Of a stretch of 64,000 bases of DNA, positions 53,747-63,300 are shown piece by piece. Every line of letters starts with the position of its first letter. Position 1 is the first letter of the stretch. Source of the DNA: Deltaproteobacteria bacterium IMCC39524. Lineage in GTDB: Bacteria; Desulfobacterota; Desulfuromonadia; Desulfuromonadales; BM103. The DNA is taken from positions 186,001 to 250,000 of the forward strand of contig JARUHJ010000004.1 of NCBI GenBank assembly GCA_029667085.1, in the 5' to 3' direction. The notes under the pieces were generated by a model, which did no database searches, had not been told where the DNA came from, and worked only from the letters and a program-made list of their open reading frames with translations. A program made the position numbers and the translations under genes.

Positions 53747-55269
53747 AGCCGCCACGCTTTTCCCTTGTTCCACAGCTTGATCACTCCCGGCGATGGGTCT
53801 CCTTTGCCCAGACCCTGCCCGGGACACTCGTTATAGTTGCCCTTTTCGCCTGTTTACTTTTCCTTCACAGCGTCTCGTTGTGGTGGCTCATTAGTTTGTA
53901 CCTGCTCGCCTTCAGCCTGTGGCCCGGGCAGCGCTGGCCGATTCTGCTCTTGTCCACATTGAGCTTTCTTCTGTTCGGCCCTGTCGACATCCGTTGGGAT
54001 CGCATCACGAATATTTTCAGCGAGGCCGGGATATCTTGGCAGATTACTAATACACCTGAAGGGAGTGCCTTTATAGGAGCCGCCATTCTGTTTATTTCCT
54101 TCTGCATCTGGCTGGCACGAAGGTTCTCAAAGCAACTCCAACGACCGGTTCTAGCCTTAACGACCTTTTATCTTGGCTTGATGGTGATCGCCTCCTACGC
54201 ACCCCTCCCGCAATCTGTTTTGGCTTTTATGTGGGCCTTCATTACAGTCTTGAGCCCCTATTTCTGGTATCTTTGCTACTCCCTTAAAGAAACTCGGTCA
54301 CCGGCCCCCAAACCACTCTACCTCCAATTCGGCCACTACCTGCCGTTTTGGTCGCCGGCGTCGATCCCCTATCCCAAGGGGGCAAGCTATCTTAAAAAAA
54401 TCGAAGCCAAAACCACCGAGCAGTTCGCGATTTGTCGACTTAAAGGACTTAAACTGCTGATCTGGGCGCTGTGGCTGAGCATTTTCGCACTGGCTATCAA
54501 CGTGATATTCTACGGTTACGGTGAATTCCTGTTCGGTCGACTGCAGTTCAAAAGCGAGCTCGGCAGTATTCAATTGTTTTTTGACGGTAATTATCTAAAA
54601 ACGTTATTCACCCTTCCCTTCGAAACATCCTTGCCACGCTATGAGGTGGCCTTTCGCCAGGCAGCACTTGGCAACCCGCTACCCTGGTACCTGAACAGTT
54701 TTCTCACAATTGCCCATTTCCTCTACGATCTGCTTTATGTTGCTTTTACCACCCACATTATTATCGCAACCATTCGTATGTGCGGCTTCAATGCCCTGCG
54801 TAATACCTATCGCCCGTTAGCCTCGAAATCCATCGCAGAATTCTGGAACCGCTATTACTATTATTTCAAAGAACTGCTGGTTGAATTTTTTTTCTACCCT
54901 GTGTTCTTCCGTTATTTCAAGAAGAACCCCAAGCTTCGGATGTACGCAGCCACCATGGCCGCAGCCTTTTTCGGAAACTTCCTGTTTCACTTCATGCGTG
55001 ACATCTGGTTTGTTGTTGAACTTGGTTTTTTTGAAGCTGTGGCAGCCTTCCACACCTATTTTATCTACAGCTTTGTGCTGGGCAATGTCATCTTTCTCTC
55101 TCAAGCGCGCCTGGAAAAGACGAGTCAACAAGTGGCCGGTCCAGTCTCACGTTTTTTCGCGCCTGTGCGCGTCCTCGGCTTTTACTGTTTGCTAACGATC
55201 TTTGTCGACTTCCGTCGTGAGAGCATCTCTGATAATATAGCCTTCCTGATGTCCCTGTTCCCTTTTTAG
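53743..55269 (+). CDS. MBOAT-like membrane protein (DltB-like)
   Basis: A 508-residue integral membrane protein with about 11 hydrophobic segments, longer than a typical 400-residue DltB. The stretch FWNRYYYYFKELLVEFFFYPVFFRYF followed by AAFFGNFLFHFMRD resembles the MBOAT core, with H416 as the likely catalytic histidine. MBOAT enzymes move acyl groups from a carrier across or onto the membrane. With the carrier and two DltA-like enzymes upstream, a DltB role is the best reading. There is no DltD homologue next to it; the helical-repeat lipoprotein after it may take that part. The overall similarity is weak, hence the moderate confidence. Confidence 0.68.
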   Translation: MKPPRFSLVPQLDHSRRWVSFAQTLPGTLVIVALFACLLFLHSVSLWWLISLYLLAFSLWPGQRWPILLLSTLSFLLFGPVDIRWDRITNIFSEAGISWQITNTPEGSAFIGAAILFISFCIWLARRFSKQLQRPVLALTTFYLGLMVIASYAPLPQSVLAFMWAFITVLSPYFWYLCYSLKETRSPAPKPLYLQFGHYLPFWSPASIPYPKGASYLKKIEAKTTEQFAICRLKGLKLLIWALWLSIFALAINVIFYGYGEFLFGRLQFKSELGSIQLFFDGNYLKTLFTLPFETSLPRYEVAFRQAALGNPLPWYLNSFLTIAHFLYDLLYVAFTTHIIIATIRMCGFNALRNTYRPLASKSIAEFWNRYYYYFKELLVEFFFYPVFFRYFKKNPKLRMYAATMAAAFFGNFLFHFMRDIWFVVELGFFEAVAAFHTYFIYSFVLGNVIFLSQARLEKTSQQVAGPVSRFFAPVRVLGFYCLLTIFVDFRRESISDNIAFLMSLFPF

Positions 55270-55344
55270 GCCTCGATACAATTATCAACCATGTTTGCCT
55301 GGTAATCATTGCCAAGGGATTGTGCCCCGCTGATCGGAGTTACC

Positions 55345-56730
55345 ATGACTAGAATTAAGACATTTGCCTGCCTTACGCTAGCTCTGCTGCTGTTGTGCGG
55401 CTGCGAAGAACAGGAGACTGCTTCCGCCAACAGACTACCAACCGGTTCCGGCCAAACGTCAACAGTTAGCGCAACAACAGCACCCACCCCGCCCCCTCAC
55501 CTTGCGGAACCTGCGCCCGATATTTCTGCACCCCAGGAAACGACACTCCTTTTGCAGAAAGCAACCGCCCTGAAACGTTACGAAGTGCCTTCTCAAGCTC
55601 TCCTTTCATGGTACGCTTTGCGCGAAGCGCGCCCCGCGTTGCTCATATATGCAAACGACCCATTGCTGCAAACGATCTCACCTTCCATGCAGAATAATTT
55701 GATGGAACAGCTTGCAAAGGGCAATGATTCAGCCCTGGATTTAACCAGCCCTGACATTGCGATCTTGCCAAAGATGACACTCGAGGCAGCCTTGCAGGCG
55801 GGTTTCTTCTCGGCTATTTACTGGGTGATGCCAGTAACCGTTGAGATGGCGGAGCTCTCCATCGAAGTCTTTCGCACACAAATGATCCAACTCGGCGCCA
55901 TGGACGATGATGAAGCCCGCCAGTTGACTCTGCACGACGGGGTTTTTTCCGGCACCGTACGTGGTGTACCTTTCCACGCCCTGCATCCAAAGGCCAAATT
56001 CGCTATCAACGGACCGACAGTGTTCCACTTTGACCTAAGCTATCTGGCACCGCTCTATCAAGGAGAGATCAAATCCCAGGTCTACCCACTGATCTATCAG
56101 ACGCTCAAATACCTGCGAGACCAACGGGTCGAAACCATCTCCGCCAGTTTCTCCTACTCGCAACTCTCCGGTGAAATACCACTCGGCTCACGTTTCATCG
56201 GTGATGTTTTTGCGCAACTGTTCACTAAACCGCAACTGCTCGATGAGAATCTGCCTCAATCCTGGCAGCAGCGTGCCAAGGCCCTGTATCTACCTGAACT
56301 ATTCAACAACAGTGACGCTCGCAAAACTTTACTGGAGCTTTTGGCAACAGAACCGGACGACCCCTCGGTCCACTACGCCCTCTACAGCATCAACCGTCAG
56401 GTCCGTGCAGCCCGCAATTCAGCTTTGGACCATCTTGCGGAAGCGGTACGTCGTGACCCGGTTTACGCCCTCGAGTACCTGCAGCTGGCCCCAGTGGCCC
56501 GCGAGATGGGGCAACCTGACGAGGCGCTGCGCATGCTCCGTCTGGCCAACGAGGCCAGCCCCGAAAACCCGTTTATCGCCCTGGAACGGGCCCAGGCGCT
56601 AATTAAAGCAGGACAAGGGGAAAACGCAGCACCGCTGCTGCAGCAGCTGCGCAACCGCGAATGGTCAAAGATTTTTTACCCGGATATGCCAGCCTACCTG
56701 GAGCAACTGCTAACCGAGTCCGGTGGCTAG
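55345..56730 (+). CDS. Lipoprotein with helical repeats, paralogue of the one at 30927
   Basis: A 461-residue lipoprotein: the ATG at 55345 follows CGGAG and gives MTRIKTFACLTLALLLLCGC. After a Thr/Pro/Ser-rich linker it aligns with the 30927-32267 protein, including RPALLIYANDPLLQ, LHDGVFSGTVRGVPFHALHP, FHFDLSYLAPLYQGEIK and TPR-like units at the end. The 30927 copy lacks a clear lipobox while this one has it. It is 75 bases after the MBOAT-like gene, so it probably belongs to that transcript, and it converges on giant cytochrome 2. Confidence 0.83.
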   Translation: MTRIKTFACLTLALLLLCGCEEQETASANRLPTGSGQTSTVSATTAPTPPPHLAEPAPDISAPQETTLLLQKATALKRYEVPSQALLSWYALREARPALLIYANDPLLQTISPSMQNNLMEQLAKGNDSALDLTSPDIAILPKMTLEAALQAGFFSAIYWVMPVTVEMAELSIEVFRTQMIQLGAMDDDEARQLTLHDGVFSGTVRGVPFHALHPKAKFAINGPTVFHFDLSYLAPLYQGEIKSQVYPLIYQTLKYLRDQRVETISASFSYSQLSGEIPLGSRFIGDVFAQLFTKPQLLDENLPQSWQQRAKALYLPELFNNSDARKTLLELLATEPDDPSVHYALYSINRQVRAARNSALDHLAEAVRRDPVYALEYLQLAPVAREMGQPDEALRMLRLANEASPENPFIALERAQALIKAGQGENAAPLLQQLRNREWSKIFYPDMPAYLEQLLTESGG

Positions 56731-56789
56731 TGGCCCGTGCGGCTAATCCTCTTCTTTAATTCTGTAATAAATCGGTTCGATAACCTTAA

Positions 56790-56890
56790 AAGAAGTTTTA
56801 ACGCGGAGACGCAAAGTTCGCAGAGTAAAAAACGTTTTCAGGGTAAAAAGACTTACGCCTTGGTCATTCTTCCCAGCGTCTCTGCGACAA
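56790..56890. repeat. Intergenic element with CGCAAAG-type inverted arms
   Basis: TAACGCGGAGACGCAAAG on the left and CCAGCGTCTCTGCGAC on the right are partly complementary. The composition resembles the elements at 5355 and 13205. Confidence 0.45.
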
Positions 56891-56929
56891 TGATTGGGCT
56901 GGCCTTTGTTTGGGCTATAGGTCCTTAAT

Positions 56930-56968
56930 AAATCAGGGTGACACAATCCAATTGTGTCACCCTGATTT
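56930..56968. repeat. Perfect 18-base palindrome
   Basis: AAATCAGGGTGACACAAT and ATTGTGTCACCCTGATTT are exact complements around CCA. The GGTGACA core is shared with the RAYT-associated REP arm, and GACACAA with the palindrome at 44554. It could be a terminator for the upstream gene or another repeat. Confidence 0.6.
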
Positions 56969-57274
56969 AGTCGTAAAAAGAGAGCCTGTCGGGCCCCTGT
57001 CAGCAGAGCGCCCTGGGGCTGAAGCTGGCCGTTCTGATCAATGCCAAACAGACTCGCAGCATATTGCCCGGCTTTTGACACCAGAAGAAAAAGTCTTCTC
57101 TTCTTTACAATATCTCTACAGCTTCAGCAGCGAGGTCCGTTCAACACGCTTTATGACAGTCGCTCAATCTCAACCCGTTGCCGGCTTTCAGCGGATAGGC
57201 ACGTTTTCTAGTAGCAATTCCTGGCTGACATCGTTGAGTTGCCCCTGACAATTATTTTACAGACCCAATTCGTC

Positions 57275-57307
57275 GAAAAAAAGGCCGGGACACAATGCCC
57301 GGCCTTT
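57275..57307 (-). terminator. Terminator of giant cytochrome 2
   Basis: On the minus strand AGGCCGGGC pairs with CCCGGCCT and runs into seven T residues. It resembles the terminator of giant cytochrome 1. Confidence 0.9.
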
Positions 57308-57384
57308 GATCCTGATTCTCATTTCATACAGTTTTTACCTGCAAGCATCCATCTTGCAAAGCCTTTGATTCCCGGCCCACACTA

Positions 57385-60300
57385 TTATAGTGATCCCGGA
57401 GGTTTTGCGCTCCAAGGGGTGACGTTGTTCCAGCCGTCACCGGGCCCGCCTGTTGCCTCACCACTTCCGAGACGGTGGCAGTTCTGTGCCGAACCTGCCT
57501 GGGAAATAACAACACCGTCATTATCCCCACCTGTTACGCTATTGCTACCACCGCCGTCGCCCCCAGACAGACCACCTGAGGGCCTGTTGTCATCCCAGGT
57601 GTTGTGCTTGGTGTCGAGGCAGTTAGTGATCATCAGCTTCGGCAAGCGCGAAGCGTGCGGATTGTGACACTTGGAGCAGGTAAAGGCATGGTAGCCCTTG
57701 TCTATTCCGCCGGTGGCCTGAGTCACTCCCCAGTCGAAATCAACATAAGCATAGTAGGTTCCATCTACTTGCGGCAGCACGCCATAACCTTTGCCGCCGT
57801 ATGCTGAACGGAAACCGCTGACCCGGGTAGTCGTGGACCCATCCTCGCCGACGTTCGCATATCCCATACTCGGATCTGCTCCATCATTGTATTGAGTGAA
57901 AGGCGAGGGCGGTACACCGCTCGGATTGCGGATGGCGTAGCTCAGGATGTTGGTAGTAACGGCATCGTCAGCAGTACCGCCGAGCGCTGCGTTGGAGTGA
58001 CCATTGCGATTTTGGCCACCGATCCAAAGTCCAGTGACGCCATTATCTGCAGTCATATCCATGCCATCGACACCATTCGCGCCGTGGCACAGCATACAGA
58101 TTCCGGCCGAGTTCCCGACAGACAACCCCTTGGTGGGTGGCAAGCCACTGGTATAATTGTTCTGATCGATCTGATAGCCCCCGGGATTGTTGTACATCGT
58201 GCCACCACGCGGAACCGCCATATACTCGTTCTCGGGGGCATAAGTAGAGCTGGAGAGCGGTGCGCCATCTTCGGGATAAGGGTTACGTACCCAGCTCCCG
58301 CGCAGGTACGGATTACCGCTCATGGTGTCACCGTCAGCAAAATTCATGTTGTGAACGTCGTGGCAGTTGTGGCACAGGATATTAGCGACAGCGTCAGGAT
58401 TTTCTTCCCATTGACTATCCGTAGCATTCCAGGTGAGGTTACTCTGGCCGCTTGCCAGATTAGTCGAGTGCGTCGACTGGATTTTGCCGGACTTGTAGCC
58501 AAAAGCAGCCGTACCACTGGTCCACTGAGCCGTAGTCCAGTCACTGGTTTGGAACGGCGCGGTACCGTTTGACAAACTGCCATAATTGTAATCAACGGTC
58601 GGATTGACGATCGGGTTGGTGGCGGCATTCTGATTGCCGTCGTCAGCATTCCATTCGGAAATGTTATTGGCATCGTGGCAGCCCCAGCAAAGTTGAGCCT
58701 GAGTCGTATAAGGTGCACCAGTTCGACCGAGGTTGCCCGGATCCCGACGCAGGTGGATGCCACCCGATTTGTAATTGATACCAACCTGCGGGTTGTTGGG
58801 CAGGATAATCGCGGCACCACCCACATCATCGGTCGGGTGCCCGGCAAAATGACACCAGGTGCAGTTGCCCAGAAGACCTTCGGTGAAGCCATCCATATTG
58901 GCAGTATTGTCCTTATCTAAGGTAACACCTCCATTCGGGTCGGTGAAATGGCCAATATTGGCAATATCATTGCCCATGGTGTGGCAACCGATACAAGGAA
59001 ACTCAGCATTCGTATCCCAAACTGGGGCTTCATTATTAGGATGACAGTTAAACGGATCCATATTGAAGCATGTCCCGGCCGTACCTGAACCGGCCGAATT
59101 GTAATGCGCACCAGCTCCGGCTGCGGTCGTATCCAACTGGACATCAACGTTACCGTCACCATGCTTGCCGTCCAGGTCGTCAATATCCGAATAATGACCT
59201 TTGTGACAGAGATTACAGCTATCACCCTTACTGAAACGGAAGCTATAATTCAGGTGTTTTTCGTGTTGACCGATATATTTGCGCTCATCCACGGTGTTAG
59301 CAGTGAGCGGATCATCGTCCCATCCGCCGCGGTTATCAGCACCCGGCGCGCCGAGGATCTGGTCAGGGACCACCCCGGCTGGTTTTGTAGGACTATTATA
59401 GAGGGTACCGTCAAAATCGCGACCATAGGGGTCGAATTGCTGATTGACACCCGCGGTCTCATCACGATTGGGATTACCGTGACAGCGGCCGCAATCAAGG
59501 TTGGCAGCGGCATCCCAGGTCGGCGTATCGAACAGCGGAAACTTGTTTGCGCCGCCGCCATCGGGATCTGTGCCTACCGGGCCGTGACAGCCGCCAACAC
59601 CCAAAGCGCCGAAATTACTACAGCTGCCGTTGTCTGTCGAGTCAGGGGCGACATTCGCATAGTCCCCGCTGCCGAAACCACCGAAGCCATTGGTGTCCTG
59701 GTACAGGATAGCAGTATTCAAGGTCCCGTCATCAGTGTAGTAAATCGTTCCAGTCGGCTCGTCCAGATACGCCGCTTCGTGAGCACCCCCTGGCCCATAG
59801 CCCATGACGAGTTTACCGTCCTGATGCCATAGATCATAGGAAGTCACAGGAGTGGTCCCGTCGTTGTGACATTTATTGCAATCGGTCATGGTGCGCCCGT
59901 GCAGCTTGTGGTTGCCGGCCGATTCAACAACGCTCGGTCCCGTGGTGTGGCACATGCCGCAGCGCGGGCCGGTTGTGTTGGTTGCGATATTTGACAACGG
60001 CGATTTAAGATCCTGCTCGTCAACCGCCTTGATCGCGAAATCGTAACTGACCTCTGGTGTCAGACCAGTGACTTCAAAATCCATAACGTGATAACCAAAG
60101 TCCGGGTAAGGCGGGTTGGGTACCAAGGTCGCACTGTTGAAAGTTGCACCATCGCTGATTCCGGGTGCTCCCGTCGGCGAATAGCGAATTTCAAATTTTG
60201 TGGCACGACCGTTGTTCATGTAGTCGTCGCCCGGGCAGGTCCAGCGCAGCAGGACCGATCCGCTCTTGGGCCGAGCCAGGACAGACAGATCGGTAATCTG

Positions 60301-63300
60301 GCTTGGGGCAACCTTGTCAATCGCGGTTGCCGTACCAAGTATGCCGGAGATATAGACGCTATGCCCAAAGCCGTCACCAGGTCTTATTTTGACCGCGATA
60401 TCACCGCTGGTGATGCCATCGGCCTGAGTGTCCCACGAGTAGCTATAGTTGGGGCCCGTGGCGACATAATTTTCGGCAATCACGTAATCCCAGGGACCGG
60501 TTGGGCCATTGTTCGAACCGTAAATATCGAAATGCACCGGGTCTGTCGTCGCGTCCGGATTTGCATCGGTTGCGGGAATACCGTCAGTGTCGACTCCGTC
60601 GTGCGTCCAGCTCATATTCACAATGGCGCCGTCAAGGCTTACAACCGGAGTTATATTATCGGGGGCAATGTTGACCTTGCGCTCACCGACATCAGCGTCG
60701 CCACGATTTGCCGCACTACCCCATCCGCAGTTGACAGCGGAGGACGCCGTCAACTTAATGGCGAGACTCTCGCCAGAAGCTACGCTGACGCCGCTGGCAT
60801 CGGAAAACTTAAAGGTATAGGCTCGTGCAGAACGCTTACCCGGGGTAAAGGTGACTAATTTAGCGGAACCGTTAAAAGTGGTACCGTTCCAGGTCCCAAG
60901 CTCACCCGTGACCGGGACAGGAGCATTGCCCGGATCAATATAAACGGTGAAGGAACCGGTGTAGTAAATCCTCGGAAAAGTTTCTACTTCGGTAATAAAG
61001 TAAAGTGGTGCAGCAGTGGAGAACGTGCCGGTCTGTGCCGTTCCCGGCGTGCCACTATTGAACATGGTGACAACTTCGCCTCCCCCCCCAGGAACGGAGG
61101 CCGCATTACTGACATAGGTAAAGAACTCTTGTGGCACTTCGGGAACTTTTTTAGGCGTCACTTTGACGATCGCCGTGTTTGTATCGCAAGTACCGTGCAT
61201 ATCACAGGCACGCACACCCAACTGATAAGTGATATCGTTGGTAACAGTCGTAGAACCGTAGGTTCCCTCGAGCTCTATCTCGGTCCCGGTAAACCCGGTG
61301 ATGATAGGAGCATTAAGGCCTGTGCCATCGGCCATATCCAGGTCGCCATCCAACTCGGACTTTAAATAGATATTGTAGCTGATCGGCTGTTGCAATCTAT
61401 TTGCCTGCACAGCATCATCCATGATGTACATCGAGTGGTCTTCTGCAGCCGTCCACCAGAGGTTGATTGATGCACCCTCGTCACCCGGGGTCGCCTTGTC
61501 GGCACCATGGAACATGGGTGCTTCTGTGTCATCATTCGGTGCAACTGGTCCTGCTGTTGCCGGTGTTGCAGACCAGAGGCCTTCTGTGTCCTGCGTGCGA
61601 AGTGCGACATAGTAAGTTTTGCCAGGATCCAGGTTTTCAATATTGACTTCCGTCGGCTCACCATAGACATGCGTTGCCGGCAAACCACCGACATAGGTTG
61701 CCGCATCGAAGTTGCCGGCATTGATTGCAGAATCACTGATGCGCATGTCGTAAACGTAAGCAGTGGAGTTAGCTAGGCCAGCATCCATCCCAGGCGCATT
61801 GAAGGTCACCTTGAGCGAATTAGGGTTAGGCCCTGCAACAAGTGTCAGAGGACTCGACGCTGCATCGGGAGCTATGTTGCTGCTTGTATACCAGTGCGGG
61901 GTGTAGCCATTGTCGAAATGGCAGTTGATATTCGAACAGGTGCTGTTGCCGTTAAAGACGCCGTCAGTGTCTACAGCGAGACCGGCGAGAGATCGACCGA
62001 TCGAGTTGTAGAAGGTCGTCGTGTTGTTGGGCAGGTTGACCCCGTTGCCGTTGTGATCACCAACCTCGTAGGACGACTTGCCGGCATTGTAGGGATGACA
62101 GAAATTGCAGGCGTCCGTCTGGCCGAGACCGAGACCTGCAGCGTTCATCAATACATCCATATGCCTGGTGTGCATGCCCGCATCATTGTCTGGGTCGGCC
62201 TTTAGACCTTGAGGCCAGTAGTTTCCGCTAGCACCGTGACAGCTGTCGCAACTGCCGCCACCTGCTGCCACAACATCAGTACCTGCTACAGTCGCCAGGT
62301 TAAAAGTCGAAGCCGGGAAGTCATGAGTCCCATCAGCGGTCGTGGCGCCGTTGTGACAATCGGTACAGCCTGAACGCCCACCGATATCGTGCTCATTTGC
62401 CAAGACGCCACTATTATTCATGGTGATAAAGCCGTCACCGTGAAGCGTGCTTCCGGCTTCAATTGCTTTCCAGTCGTTGCTGCCGCTGGTCCAGGGGTAC
62501 TCAGAAACGGTGGTGCCACCAAGAACGTGACAGGCGTAACAGTCGAAGCCGAGGTTGATCGGTCCCGGATTGTGAGTGCCGGAAGAACCACGGGTTTGAT
62601 TTTCCTCATGACTTGTCCCTGCGCGCCAGCCGCTGCCGTCACTACCAGTCGCCCAATAGCCGTGACAACCGGCACACTGCAGGTTACCAGCTGTGGTATC
62701 GCTATTTTCGTGCCAGGTACGAGACCAGTCACCGCCGTCAAAGTGACAGCTTGACAGGGTACCGTTTGGTGAACAGGTCGGCTTGGCCGCATCGGCGTAA
62801 TTAACCTCCGCTGCAAAATTGATCACGGCGTTGGTCGCCGAGTTGTAGGTCATGCCCCAATTACCATCTGCGTGCGCGGTGGCCGGACTGGTTGGAACAG
62901 CGCTGTGACAGGTTTCACAGTCGCCCGTGGAACCGCCACCGTTGTAGAGGAAGTTGTCGTCGTGAGTCACTCCTGAAACCACCGGTACTTCATCGTGCAG
63001 ACCGGTTTGCGCCAGGTAGTTGTTGCCCGAGGCGCGCCAGTTGTTACCACCAACGTAAGAACCTGAATGGCATTCGGTGCAGTCTACAACGGTTCCGCTA
63101 TTCCAAAGCGTACCGCTCGGGCTTGAAGACGCATGACAGTCGTTGGTACAGGACTGGTCCCAACCGCTGTTGCTGGCGGGAGCAGTGATTGCACCGCTGA
63201 AATCGGCATTGCTGTCGATATGAGTGCCAACGTTTGCCGCCGTATGACACTCATTACAGCTGCCCGGCACGTAGGTGGTGTTGTTGATGTGCGCGGTATG

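Larger units (their letters stand above)
56731..57384. other. Gene-free stretch between convergent genes
   Basis: This 650-base interval has no convincing coding region. It holds a CGCAAAG-type repeat (56790-56890), a long palindrome (56930-56968) and the terminator of giant cytochrome 2 (57275-57307). Confidence 0.6.
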
